Shown here: positions 15,845 to 24,613 of the stretch, in pieces
Layout: every line of letters starts with the position of its first letter
Numbering within the stretch: position 1 is the first letter of the stretch
Assembly: GCA_910584595.1 (NCBI GenBank)
Contig: CAJUBQ010000041.1
Span: 1 to 39,889, forward strand
Reading direction: 5' to 3'
DNA: 39,889 nucleotides
Source of the DNA: an uncultured Eubacterium sp.
GTDB taxonomy: Bacteria; Bacillota; Clostridia; Lachnospirales; Lachnospiraceae
The notes under the pieces: generated by a model
Databases searched by the model: none
Seen by the model: the letters and a program-made list of their open reading frames with translations, nothing else
What the model was told of the DNA's origin: nothing
Translations under genes and position numbers: made by a program

Positions 15845-15879
15845 AGAGTAAAGCCTGTTAACGTACAAAGCTTTACTCT
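15829..15879 (-). terminator. terminator of the ABC immunity operon
   Basis: AGAGTAAAGC (15845-15854) pairs perfectly with GCTTTACTCT (15870-15879). On the minus strand the stem is followed by TTTCATTTTTTATTT. It lies about 110 nt after the ATPase stop. Confidence 0.75.
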
Positions 15880-15989
15880 CTCTATTTTACCTATGTTGAC
15901 AGATTTTTTTAAAGCGTATTTCAAAAATGCTTTCCAAAAATATACTGCCCGTTTGTACCCATAGAATACGATATGGATATCCTTGTTTC

Positions 15990-16868
15990 CTATTTATCTC
16001 GCTTATCATTAAGAAATATATAGGCATCTTCTAAAGTTATTTCTGCGGGTACAGCATCTATCAAAGGCTTTTGCTCGCTCAATATTTTAAATCTGGTTCC
16101 CTTTTCCGTAAACTGCTTTGCTGTAACCTTATATTTTCCTTCAATCTCTTTTGCACATGATTCACTTTCCGTACAATAGCTCCACAATTTTCCTTTTGTT
16201 TCCGCAATCAAGCTGCTGGCGTAGCCGGCATATTCCAGCTTTCCTTTTTTCATTATTAAAATTTGATCTGTAGTAGCCGCCAGATCTTCTACTACATGCG
16301 TAGAAAACAATACTGCCCTCTCTTTTGAAAAGTCGACCAAAAGTCGTCGAATACGTACCCTCTCTTCCGGGTCAAGACCTGTTGTCGGCTCATCAATAAT
16401 CAATAGTTCCGGCTCATTCAGTAATGCCTGCGCCAACCCTACACGCCTTTTCATTCCTCCTGATAGTTGTTTATTTTTCTTATTTTTATGTTCTTCTAAA
16501 TCTGTACATTTCAAATAATAGTCTACTCTCTTTTTACATTCTTCTTTTTCTATTCCTGCCATACTTCCCAGATACATAAGCGTTTCCTTAACCGTTAAAT
16601 TAGGATACAAATTTAATTCTTGCGGAAGATATCCAATTTTTTTCTGTATCTGCGTGTAATTTTTTTCTGTATAAATTAAATTTTCAAACATGATTTGTCC
16701 TGATGCGGGTTTAATAATTGTTGTAAGAACCCGCATCAATGTCGTCTTTCCAGCGCCATTCTCCCCCAACAGGCCGTATATTCCGTTGCCAATCCTAAAA
16801 TTCATATTTTGTATTCCTTTGTAACCATTATGAAACTGTACGATTAAATTTCTTGCTGTCAAAAGCAT
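15990..16868 (-). CDS. ABC transporter ATP-binding protein (probable immunity/export)
   Basis: A 292-aa ABC ATPase with Walker A GENGAGKT (35-42), Q-loop region YLPQELNLYPNLTV, signature LSGGMKRR, Walker B LLIIDEP with TTGLDP, and switch His in STHVVED. The C-terminal extension of about 80 residues is typical of BcrA/CcmA-type ATPases paired with ABC-2 permeases. The start at 16868 follows the permease stop with one base between (TGA-T-ATG), under a GGAGG site. Such three-gene transporters beside peptide clusters usually remove the peptide from the producer's membrane, so self-immunity is the preferred role; lipid or other drug export remains possible. Confidence 0.85.
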   Translation of the reverse strand: MLLTARNLIVQFHNGYKGIQNMNFRIGNGIYGLLGENGAGKTTLMRVLTTIIKPASGQIMFENLIYTEKNYTQIQKKIGYLPQELNLYPNLTVKETLMYLGSMAGIEKEECKKRVDYYLKCTDLEEHKNKKNKQLSGGMKRRVGLAQALLNEPELLIIDEPTTGLDPEERVRIRRLLVDFSKERAVLFSTHVVEDLAATTDQILIMKKGKLEYAGYASSLIAETKGKLWSYCTESESCAKEIEGKYKVTAKQFTEKGTRFKILSEQKPLIDAVPAEITLEDAYIFLNDKRDK

Positions 16869-16869
16869 A

Positions 16870-17532
16870 TCAATTCCTCCTCTTTCTTTTCATAGTCTGT
16901 GGTAAAATCCCAAATGCCACAAGACTTACGACTATAATTCCAATAACTTTCCCTGGTATCCAGCCAACACCTATCCCATTCTCATAACTGCGGAACACAT
17001 ATGCAAATATATTATATTTTCCAAGAAAATCAGCGCCAAACGTTGAATTTAATATGAGCCATATGATTAACATAATTCCTATGCCGCACCATATATTCTG
17101 AAACCAATTTGCAATAACAACCGCTGTCAATCCAAAAAAAATAATGGATATACTCACTGCAAATAAATATTCAAAATACATTTTTACCTCTTCTTCCCAA
17201 ACTCCTCTTGACGGATTTTGTATAAAAAACAAAAAATATCCCAAGGCTGCCAACAAAAATAAATATATGAATTGTACAGCGATCCGTTTATAAATCATCA
17301 TAATTTTCTTATCCAGTGTATAAAGCGCAAATATTTCCCACCTTTCTTCCCTGATTTCTATAAGATAGGTATCGGCCATAAATATAGCTGATAAAGCTGC
17401 CATCATTGGATCCAACGTAACACCTATTTCTCTGGTATCCGCAATGCCTCTAAATACTGCTAAAAAGCCCAAAAAGAGGATTGGATATATTATTTTGTAA
17501 AATGGAAGCATAATCTTGATTTCCTTTTTCAT
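16870..17532 (-). CDS. ABC-2 type permease subunit (small)
   Basis: A 220-aa protein with about six hydrophobic segments and an N-terminal cytoplasmic KKEIKIMLPFYK stretch. It pairs with the larger permease encoded just upstream to form the membrane part of the transporter. The ATG at 17532 overlaps the upstream stop by 4 nt (ATGA) and sits under a GGAGG; the frame also opens earlier at 17556, which is less likely. No substrate-specific motif is visible. Confidence 0.78.
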   Translation of the reverse strand: MKKEIKIMLPFYKIIYPILFLGFLAVFRGIADTREIGVTLDPMMAALSAIFMADTYLIEIREERWEIFALYTLDKKIMMIYKRIAVQFIYLFLLAALGYFLFFIQNPSRGVWEEEVKMYFEYLFAVSISIIFFGLTAVVIANWFQNIWCGIGIMLIIWLILNSTFGADFLGKYNIFAYVFRSYENGIGVGWIPGKVIGIIVVSLVAFGILPQTMKRKRRN

Positions 17533-18599
17533 AATCTTCTTTTCCTCCAATACCAAATTCCGATAAATATAAACAACAGTGTCAGTAATACTAATGCAAT
17601 TTGATTCAAAAGAAAAACAGGCAAAACTTCTGTTTCAAAAAATTTACCTTCGAATCTGAAAAGCATACCTAATATTCGCCCATTAAATCCATAATTTCCA
17701 TTTGGATCATAGCTTCCCATGTTGGAATAAACAATATACGCCAATATCAAAGGAATGGCCGGTAAAGGATTTTTAAACAAAAGAGCGATAAAAACATAAA
17801 TACCCGCAGTAATCAATACAGTCGGTATCACATATAAACATGTTGCTGAAATCATATTAGCAAAAGTATTTATAAGATTGGTCTGAAGCTCATTACTTTG
17901 ACATATGCCTATAAATATAGTCGTGATAATGAACACAGACAGGATTATCGGAAGTACACCGCCTATATATTTTCCCCATACATAATTTCCTGCTGATATA
18001 GGCTTTGTGTGAAGCAGCTCGTAGTGATCTTTTTTCATATCCCTAATAAATAAGAATGCAAGTAATACGACAGTAAAAAACGCAATATGAAATCCTGCAA
18101 AATCTACATATTTTTTAGCAAAGTAATAAGCATACGAATGTTCTGACATTTTCGATTTGATATAATAATTTAATTCATCCACTGTTGCCTTTTTTTGCTG
18201 TGCCTCCCTAAAAACTGCTTTTCCATCATAAAACTGATATTTATCTTCTAAATACATGATTGTTCCAGCAACAGACAAATTTTGTGCTTTAACATCTTCT
18301 ATTGAACGCTCTGCTTCCTGTTCCGTCATATCGTATGCATCAATAAATGTTTCTTTTATATCGTTTAAACCTATCTCCATCTGTTCGTTTGAATCAGTCG
18401 GAATATATCCATTCATAACGTCTGCATCCATTGGTCTTGTATCTTCCAATTGTTCCACTTCCAGACTGTTTGAAAATGTGCAGATATTCAGATATTCATT
18501 TAAGCTGCTGTATATACTGACTACCAAAGCCACAATTCCAATCCAATACAAAGGATTTTTCATATAGTTTTTAAATTCCCTTCTTATAATTGCTTTCAT
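17529..18599 (-). CDS. ABC-2 type permease subunit (large)
   Basis: A 356-aa protein with an N-terminal RREFKNYMKNPLYWIGI entry helix typical of ABC-2 permeases, a long extracytoplasmic region (about residues 45-165), then six hydrophobic segments. It is the first gene of the transporter operon, with GGAGG 6 nt before its ATG. It begins 107 nt beyond the terminator after the histidine kinase, so it must have its own promoter; on the minus strand TTGCTA, 17 nt and TGATAT are present, but the -10 match is poor, which suggests activation by the adjacent response regulator. Confidence 0.8.
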   Translation of the reverse strand: MKAIIRREFKNYMKNPLYWIGIVALVVSIYSSLNEYLNICTFSNSLEVEQLEDTRPMDADVMNGYIPTDSNEQMEIGLNDIKETFIDAYDMTEQEAERSIEDVKAQNLSVAGTIMYLEDKYQFYDGKAVFREAQQKKATVDELNYYIKSKMSEHSYAYYFAKKYVDFAGFHIAFFTVVLLAFLFIRDMKKDHYELLHTKPISAGNYVWGKYIGGVLPIILSVFIITTIFIGICQSNELQTNLINTFANMISATCLYVIPTVLITAGIYVFIALLFKNPLPAIPLILAYIVYSNMGSYDPNGNYGFNGRILGMLFRFEGKFFETEVLPVFLLNQIALVLLTLLFIFIGIWYWRKRRL

Positions 18600-18706
18600 T
18601 GAAATTCCTCCTTACTCACTAGCAAATTGATTTTCGAAAATTAACTTCCACCAATACTTTTATTTCATGATATCATCAGAATATTAATCAATTAGCAACA
18701 AATAAA

Positions 18707-18730
18707 AAATCCGGAATAAAATCCGGATTT
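18707..18730 (-). terminator. terminator after the histidine kinase gene
   Basis: Minus strand: AAATCCGGA (18730-18722), a 6-nt loop, TCCGGATTT (18715-18707), then TTTATTTG. The stem begins within the kinase stop codon. It separates the biosynthetic/regulatory transcript from the ABC immunity operon. Confidence 0.78.
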
Positions 18731-19914
18731 TACCTGCTAATATTGAAGCGTGCTATTGCTATTGCTCCACCACGTTCTTTATTTTCCAATCTTAGTTCCC
18801 CTTTATGCGCTGAGCATAATGATTTACTTATAAACAGCCCAAGCCCATAATGAATTTCACCTTTTTCCTCTTTGCGTTTATAGTATGATTGCAATAGTTT
18901 CTGCGGAGCTTGTTGAAATCCCGAGCCGTCATCTTCAACTATTAATTCAAGATAATCTTCTGCCAACCCAAAAAAAACGGATATCCTGGTCTTTGTATAA
19001 CGAAGTGCATTTGTTAAAAGATTTTCCTCAACTTCCATAACAAATACCGGATCCACTTCTATTTCACATGTAACATCATTATAATCAAATTTATATTCTT
19101 TTTCATTTTTTTCACAGAGATCCTTTTGAATCTCAAATACTTTTTTTGCAAGTTCCTTATATGTCATCCTTTTATATTTCGGAGACAGATCAACAATGTT
19201 GTTCAAATATCTCATCATTTCTACAAAATGTTCCAAATGTTCAATATGCTGTGTTGTTTTTTTTACAATGTTCATCATCTTTTCTTCTGTCAGTTTATGA
19301 AGCGGCAGAAACTCATCCAAAATCTCTAAATTTCCCTTCACAAGCGCAATGGGAGCGCGGATATCATGTGCAATTACCGAACGCAGCATCCTCTCATCTT
19401 CAATCATATTCCAAAGCTTTTTTTTATCATTCATCAGTTCTTTTCTCATTTTTTCAAACTCTTTACATAAACGTCCCATTTCATCTTTGTTCTCATATGT
19501 AATTTCAAAGTTCAAATCATTTTCAGATATACGGTTAGAAGCCTGCAAAAGTTCCCTCAAAGGAACTCTTAACTTTTCTCTGTAGAAGCAAACTACAGCA
19601 ATTGTGCAGAATAAAAATGATATCATCAAATCCCCCCACGTTTCAACAAAATCGCAGAACTCCACTATAAAAACATCCTGATCTGACATATATTTTGGCT
19701 GTATTCTAGGTATCGAAGTAAGATAATTATTCCCACTTTCATTCTCTACGCTTTCTGAATACTCTTCTTTATTAATATATTTAAACCAAACATTTTCCTG
19801 AACATTTACCGCATAATGCGTCATTCCAAAACTTAAAACCGTACTGGCCACTAAAGCTATTGCCATATATATAATAATTGTCTTTTTTAAAGACATATTT
19901 TTTATTTTTTCCAT
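18730..19914 (-). CDS. sensor histidine kinase of the RiPP cluster
   Basis: A 394-aa kinase. Two transmembrane segments (about 11-30 and 95-112) flank a 65-residue extracytoplasmic loop, followed by a HAMP-like linker, the H-box RSVIAHDIRAP with phospho-acceptor His183, and an HATPase domain (N-box NLLTNALRYTK, then VEDDGSGF and GLGLFISKSLC). The gene overlaps the response regulator by 13 nt. With cognate regulator and ABC transporter alongside, it likely senses the peptide or envelope stress and controls immunity. The loop is short, so sensing may occur in or at the membrane. Confidence 0.85.
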   Translation of the reverse strand: MEKIKNMSLKKTIIIYMAIALVASTVLSFGMTHYAVNVQENVWFKYINKEEYSESVENESGNNYLTSIPRIQPKYMSDQDVFIVEFCDFVETWGDLMISFLFCTIAVVCFYREKLRVPLRELLQASNRISENDLNFEITYENKDEMGRLCKEFEKMRKELMNDKKKLWNMIEDERMLRSVIAHDIRAPIALVKGNLEILDEFLPLHKLTEEKMMNIVKKTTQHIEHLEHFVEMMRYLNNIVDLSPKYKRMTYKELAKKVFEIQKDLCEKNEKEYKFDYNDVTCEIEVDPVFVMEVEENLLTNALRYTKTRISVFFGLAEDYLELIVEDDGSGFQQAPQKLLQSYYKRKEEKGEIHYGLGLFISKSLCSAHKGELRLENKERGGAIAIARFNISR

Positions 19915-20573
19915 CTATATCCAATCCCCCATACCGTTTCTATATACTCGTATTCCGTATATTTTCGGATTTTTTTCCGGATTCTGCTTATAAGGACAGT
20001 AATCACTCTACTTTCAGCTTCACTCTCAAAACCTCCGGTATTTTCATATATTTTTTCTATATCAAATACCCTGCCTGGATTTAATGATAAAAATTCTATG
20101 ATACTAAATTCCAATCCTGTAAGCGCTATTTCACTATCATTGAATAAGAGTTTTTTTGCAGAATAATCAATAAGCAAGCCTTCATTATATTGTATCATGC
20201 TTTTTTTCTTTACACGCTGTTCCCTGTTGAGATGTGCCTTTATTCTTGCTTCCAGTTCTTTCAGGCTAAATGGTTTTAAAATATAATCGTCTCCTCCTAT
20301 TTCCAGACCTTTGATCCTGTCTTGCTCTTCTTCCCTTGCCGTCAGAAAGATAATCGGGCACGAAACAAGCTCTCTGATCTTCATGCATACTTCAAATCCA
20401 TCCATTTCAGGCATATTCACATCCAGCAAAATAATATCCGGTGCATACTTTATCTTATTCAGAGCTGCCGCACCATCGGGTGCAGAAAAAATCTCATATC
20501 CTTTTAAAAGGAAATAATCTTGCAACATCTCAATCATATCTGTATCATCATCTACAACTAATATTTTATACAT
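19902..20573 (-). CDS. OmpR/PhoB-family response regulator
   Basis: A 223-aa regulator with receiver residues Asp8-Asp9, phospho-acceptor Asp51 in LLDVNMPEMDGF, Thr in FLTARE and Lys in YILKPFS, and a C-terminal winged helix (about 125-223) ending IETVWGIGYRWKK. It starts 12 nt after the exporter stop, so it is co-transcribed with export and protease genes. It probably activates the weak promoters of the ABC operon and perhaps of the biosynthetic operon; the sequence alone does not define its binding site. Confidence 0.88.
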   Translation of the reverse strand: MYKILVVDDDTDMIEMLQDYFLLKGYEIFSAPDGAAALNKIKYAPDIILLDVNMPEMDGFEVCMKIRELVSCPIIFLTAREEEQDRIKGLEIGGDDYILKPFSLKELEARIKAHLNREQRVKKKSMIQYNEGLLIDYSAKKLLFNDSEIALTGLEFSIIEFLSLNPGRVFDIEKIYENTGGFESEAESRVITVLISRIRKKIRKYTEYEYIETVWGIGYRWKK

Positions 20574-20585
20574 CTTTCACATCTC

Positions 20586-22295
20586 TCAATCCTGGTTATT
20601 TAATACCATATCTTTAAAATCTTCATCCTTCTTTATTAGCTCCTGATACGTTCCTATGGCATAACCGCTATTATGTTTCAGAAAAATAATCTTATCCGTC
20701 TTGTTTAAAATATCTAATCTGTGAGTAATCATAATAAGTGTCTTATCTTTCATTTCTTCAATTAAAAGTTCTTCTAATTTCTTTTCATAGTAAATATCCA
20801 CATTTGAATTGGCTTCATCCAGAATGCATACCTCTCTATCACGGTAAAATGCTCTTGCAAGCGCAATTCTTTGCCTTTGCCCTCCCGAAAGTTTTATTCC
20901 ATTGTCACCAACAATATGATTCAGCTTTTTCAGACTACTAAACTCTGTCAGTCCGCTATTTACTAATGCTTTCTTTAACATTTCCTGATTTTCTTCTTTA
21001 TACAGCAAAATATTTTCTTTAACAGATTTATTAAAGAGATATACACTTTGACTGACAACCGCATACATCTGCCGATATTTCTCTAAATCATATTTTTCAA
21101 CAGGAATATCATTTAACATTATTTTACCTGAAGCTGGATCATACACTCGCATAATTAATTTTAAAAGGGTACTTTTTCCAACACCATTCCCACCAATAAT
21201 CGCTACTTTTTCACCAGCGTTAATCTCAAAGGACAAATTTCGAAAAAGAATATCATTACTATATGCAAAACATAGATTTTCTGCTTTTATGCTATGAAAC
21301 TTTTCACTTGGGATCATGTTTCCTATATCATTTTCTTCTTCTTTACCTCTAAAAGCAAAATATCTCTTAGCAGACGGTATAATTCCCGACAATAAAAACA
21401 GAATATTAAGCACAGATATCACCGGATCAGTAACATATCCACTATATGTCGCAAATGCAAAAATACTTCCTACGGACAGTCCGGAATGGACAATTAAAAA
21501 AATACCTGAAATATATATAAGTACTTGAAGCAAGTTCAAAAGGAATATATCTGTACTTCCATTGTATTCACTCAGCATATTGATCTCATAATCAGCGTTA
21601 TTAATTTTCTTTTGATGTTGGATCAATTCTTTCTCTTTTTCTTTTTTTATACCAAAATTACGAATTTCACCTAACCCTGCAATCGTCTCTCCAAGCCAAG
21701 CTGAATATTCTCCATTAATTTCTAAATATTCATGATATCTTTTTCTTCTTTCTTTGGACAATCCGGCAATAATAACCGCTTTTAAAGGAATAAAAATCAA
21801 AACCATAATTGCCAGTTGTTTACTAATAACACATAAGCCAATGAAACCTCCTAACATTCCTAAAAGTTTAGTGATAACATAAAAAATTCTCTCATCCGCT
21901 AATGAAGCAATGGCTGATACATCCATTTCTGCCTGCGTCAAAATCTCCGTACTATTCTTATTTTCTATACAATCAGCTTTAATATTAATAATATGTCTAA
22001 AAAAATCCTTATTTAATTTTTCTGTAAACTCTGCAGATAATTTTAATCTACTTTTCTCTTTCACGATATCTATTAAAATATTAATAACATATAGGCAAAG
22101 TAATGTTAATGACAGTTCAACTACAACATCGATCTCTTTTTGAATAAAACCCAGATCAACTATTTTTTGGCTGGCAATAGGAATTACAACATTAATTATA
22201 GAAGATAAAATCATACAAATCAATATATAAACTAATCTTTTCTTATATGGGAAAAATAGTTTTATCATTTCTTTGATGCAAGTTTTATCTGTCAT
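20586..22295 (-). CDS. ABC exporter of the RiPP (fused permease-ATPase)
   Basis: A 569-aa exporter half-transporter: six-helix TM domain (about 15-300), then ATPase with Walker A GGNGVGKS, signature LSGGQRQR, Walker B CILDEANSNVD and switch His in ITHRLD. It lacks an N-terminal C39 peptidase domain, so leader removal must be done by a separate enzyme, plausibly the subtilisin encoded just upstream (4-nt ATGA overlap). As a homodimer it would export the mature peptide. Downstream genes are the two-component system. Confidence 0.88.
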   Translation of the reverse strand: MTDKTCIKEMIKLFFPYKKRLVYILICMILSSIINVVIPIASQKIVDLGFIQKEIDVVVELSLTLLCLYVINILIDIVKEKSRLKLSAEFTEKLNKDFFRHIINIKADCIENKNSTEILTQAEMDVSAIASLADERIFYVITKLLGMLGGFIGLCVISKQLAIMVLIFIPLKAVIIAGLSKERRKRYHEYLEINGEYSAWLGETIAGLGEIRNFGIKKEKEKELIQHQKKINNADYEINMLSEYNGSTDIFLLNLLQVLIYISGIFLIVHSGLSVGSIFAFATYSGYVTDPVISVLNILFLLSGIIPSAKRYFAFRGKEEENDIGNMIPSEKFHSIKAENLCFAYSNDILFRNLSFEINAGEKVAIIGGNGVGKSTLLKLIMRVYDPASGKIMLNDIPVEKYDLEKYRQMYAVVSQSVYLFNKSVKENILLYKEENQEMLKKALVNSGLTEFSSLKKLNHIVGDNGIKLSGGQRQRIALARAFYRDREVCILDEANSNVDIYYEKKLEELLIEEMKDKTLIMITHRLDILNKTDKIIFLKHNSGYAIGTYQELIKKDEDFKDMVLNNQD

Positions 22296-23239
22296 AACCT
22301 ATACCTCTCTACAAATTCTTCTAATGTATATATGGAATCAAAAATATTTCCCAATGGAACATATTCCGGAAGTTGCAACTCAAATTGCTTTATCAGCAAA
22401 TTTAGGATTCTTTCATAATCATTTTTTCCCAAATCACAGAACTTACCATTCATATCCTCATAACATAAACCATTTTTATGTTTTATATCGCATGGAATCA
22501 ATTTAATAATTTCTTTCAATAATTCACTTTCCGTTAAACTCTTCCTCCTTATACACAAACAATTATCGATATTATTACTCTTTTCTCCATGTATAACAGA
22601 TGCTATCTTCAATCTCTGCATAATATTATTTTCCCATTTTGCTATTTTACCACTCATCAACGCTGCTGCCTTACTTGTCCCTCCCAGCAAAATTATTTTA
22701 CCTCTTTTCCACTCTACAATAACAGGCGTATCATCTGCAGTAATCTGGACTTCTGCATCAGGATCAAATATAAATTCTTCAACATTATCTAACTCATTTC
22801 CTTGCACACCCAGAACGCTATCAAATACCGCTGGATAAGGACGGTTTTCATATCTTCCTACCGAAGCTACAATAATTTTTCCTTGTTTTGCAAGTTTTTC
22901 ACAAGTTATCTCTATTTTTTCTTTATAATAACTATCAAAAAAAGCCAAGCTCATATTTATAATGTCAACTTCTTGCGTTAATAAATATTGCAAAGCTCTA
23001 TATAAATTTGCTATATTTCCACACCTGTTTGCATCCAGAACTTTTAAAGAGTAAATATCTGATTTTTCAGCATTTTTAATAATGACCTTAGCACACGCTG
23101 TTCCATGACCATTATCATCTAATCCTTCTTCTAAGTCATAATTACCAGACTTTGTAAAATCTATGCTTTTTCTAACATGCAAACTAATAAAATCTTCTCT
23201 TCTTGCCCCTACGCCTGTATCTAAAATCGCAACTTTCAT
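22292..23239 (-). CDS. subtilisin-like (S8) peptidase with C-terminal acyl-carrier-like domain
   Basis: A 315-aa protein without signal peptide or TM segment, so cytoplasmic. Catalytic residues are Asp7 (AILDTGVG), His45 (NGHGTACA) and Ser189 (GGTSKAAA). The usual oxyanion Asn of A-A-G-N is apparently Arg129 (ASVGRYEN). Residues about 235-315 resemble an acyl carrier protein: FCDLGKNDYERILNLLIKQF aligns with the ACP pattern F-x-D-L-G-x-D-S-L, but the phosphopantetheine serine is Asp274. It is likely the leader peptidase of the precursor at 23362-23529; the carrier-like tail may be a docking module. ATG at 23239 follows GGAGG by 7 nt. Confidence 0.8.
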   Translation of the reverse strand: MKVAILDTGVGARREDFISLHVRKSIDFTKSGNYDLEEGLDDNGHGTACAKVIIKNAEKSDIYSLKVLDANRCGNIANLYRALQYLLTQEVDIINMSLAFFDSYYKEKIEITCEKLAKQGKIIVASVGRYENRPYPAVFDSVLGVQGNELDNVEEFIFDPDAEVQITADDTPVIVEWKRGKIILLGGTSKAAALMSGKIAKWENNIMQRLKIASVIHGEKSNNIDNCLCIRRKSLTESELLKEIIKLIPCDIKHKNGLCYEDMNGKFCDLGKNDYERILNLLIKQFELQLPEYVPLGNIFDSIYTLEEFVERYRL

Positions 23240-23260
23240 CAGAAATCCTCCATATAATAT

Positions 23261-23290
23261 AAAGCCGGCATTTCAAAGCATACCGGCTTT
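23261..23290 (-). terminator. hairpin between precursor peptide and protease genes
   Basis: AAAGCCGG (23261-23268) pairs with CCGGCTTT (23283-23290); on the minus strand the stem is followed by ATATTATATGG. The T-tract is imperfect, so it is probably a partial terminator or RNA-stabilising 3' hairpin that gives more precursor transcript than downstream message, as is common in RiPP operons. Confidence 0.6.
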
Positions 23291-23361
23291 ATATAATGAA
23301 ATACTAATAGCTCAATGTAAAAAATAGATATTTATTTATATTTAAATGAATTGAAATGTTT

Positions 23362-23529
23362 TTATTTTAGAATATTGTTATAAGCTGTAAAATCTCTCCT
23401 ACATTTGTTCTTACTACTTGCTGTTGTGTTATTTTTCCAAATTTCACAATCATCCCAACAGCCTTGCCCTCTTACCTCAACCGTTTCTACTTTATCATTA
23501 ATTTTTTCAATTGTAATTCTTTCTGACAT
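23362..23529 (-). CDS. RiPP precursor peptide (55 aa)
   Basis: A small ORF with an excellent ribosome site (AGGAGG, 8 nt before ATG at 23529), overlapping the end of the second radical SAM gene by 23 nt. The N-terminal half (MSERITIEKINDKVETVEVR) is charged and leader-like. The C-terminal half, after a GQG at 21-23, holds all three cysteines (24, 28, 43) and both tryptophans (25, 31): CWDDCEIWKNN, then a Ser/Thr/Lys-rich linker, CRRDF and TAYNN. Possible modifications are Cys thioether bonds (sacti- or ranthipeptide type) and three-residue aromatic cyclophanes at W-D-D, W-K-N, F-T-A and Y-N-N. I know no named peptide with this core. Confidence 0.82.
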   Translation of the reverse strand: MSERITIEKINDKVETVEVRGQGCWDDCEIWKNNTTASSKNKCRRDFTAYNNILK

Positions 23530-24613
23530 TTTTTATTCCTCCTGTTTTATCTTGGTATCTGACTATTATTTGGCTATTAGTATTAACATCCCTAAAAAAA
23601 TGATATATTATATTCATAAAAGCACATATAATAGGAACAGGTGTGTTACAATTTCCTGTAATAGCTTCATTTAAAAATTTACATCTCGTAGAGATACATG
23701 CACTTTCCAACCCACATCCTGAACATTCCACATTGTTTTGTGTATACATTGTCAATAACTTTTTTTGTTTCTTTGTATCTATACCTTCCCATATATTCCC
23801 AATACAATATTTTGTATTATTCATTGTATATGTACATGGATAAAGCAGACCATCACAGCTTATATTTATCTCATTTAACCCCCCGAAACATCTTCCTACC
23901 TTTTTCAAGAAAAAACTTTCATCCAGCAAACTAATCTGAACATTCTGTGGCTGCAAAGTCCTCTGATATTCATTTAATTTATGTAACTGTTTTTTTAGTT
24001 TTTTCAAATGTCCATACTTCCATTCTTTATCAAAAAAATCCGGAACGGTAACAATCATAGTAAATCCTTCTTCTATGAAGAAAACTATATTTTCATACAA
24101 ACAGTCCACCGTTTTGGGTGTAAGTGTCATCCTAATTCTTGGATATTTATCCATTTGTAATAGATGCTTTGCAAATTTAAATGCTTTATAAAAACTACTT
24201 TCTCCCAATCTTGTTACTCTAAAAAAATCATTTGTTTCTTTATTTCCATCCAAACTCACCGATATTCTAAAATCTTCTCTATTCTTGATAAATTCTAAAA
24301 ATTCCATTTCATTTGCATTTCCATTTGTAGTTATTTCATATACAATAGGAATAGCTTTTTTTAAAGAAATTTTATCCAAAGTTTGGACAATCTTCTTCAT
24401 AGATTGAAATTCTAAAAGTGGTTCTCCGCCATGAAAAGAAATGATAACTTTTTCATTTTTTTCATTAGAATCAAAAATTTCCCTGTCAATAAACTTTGTA
24501 AGCGTATCTATATGGAACAAATCAAATTTCTTTTCTCTTTTTTCTTGACCTTCATAACAATATTTGCATTTCAAATTACAATTCTCAGTCATCCAAACAG
24601 TAACACTCTGCAT
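23507..24613 (-). CDS. radical SAM/SPASM peptide maturase (second)
   Basis: A 368-aa enzyme with the radical SAM cluster motif CNLKCKYC (Cys12, 16, 19), the SAM-binding GGEP (62-65) and a cysteine-rich C-terminal SPASM region (CFGGLNEINISCDGLLYPC, later CSGCGLESAC and CKFLNEAITGNC) that would hold auxiliary 4Fe-4S clusters. Enzymes of this type install thioether, C-C or related crosslinks in ribosomal peptides. It starts inside the stop codon of the first maturase (TAATG) and its 3' end overlaps the precursor gene. It lacks the N-terminal RRE region present in its partner. Confidence 0.88.
   Translation of the reverse strand: MQSVTVWMTENCNLKCKYCYEGQEKREKKFDLFHIDTLTKFIDREIFDSNEKNEKVIISFHGGEPLLEFQSMKKIVQTLDKISLKKAIPIVYEITTNGNANEMEFLEFIKNREDFRISVSLDGNKETNDFFRVTRLGESSFYKAFKFAKHLLQMDKYPRIRMTLTPKTVDCLYENIVFFIEEGFTMIVTVPDFFDKEWKYGHLKKLKKQLHKLNEYQRTLQPQNVQISLLDESFFLKKVGRCFGGLNEINISCDGLLYPCTYTMNNTKYCIGNIWEGIDTKKQKKLLTMYTQNNVECSGCGLESACISTRCKFLNEAITGNCNTPVPIICAFMNIIYHFFRDVNTNSQIIVRYQDKTGGIKNVRKNYN

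Noticed and set aside
16870..18599. Lantibiotic LanFEG immunity operon implying a lantibiotic cluster
   Set aside because: No LanB, LanC, LanM or lantibiotic-type precursor is present; the modifying enzymes are radical SAM proteins.
20586..22295. C39 peptidase-containing bacteriocin exporter
   Set aside because: The protein starts directly with the transmembrane domain; no N-terminal Cys protease motif is present.
23405..23674. 89-aa plus-strand ORF over the precursor region
   Set aside because: Low-complexity hydrophobic shadow without a ribosome site; the minus-strand 55-aa ORF has a strong one and fits its operon.
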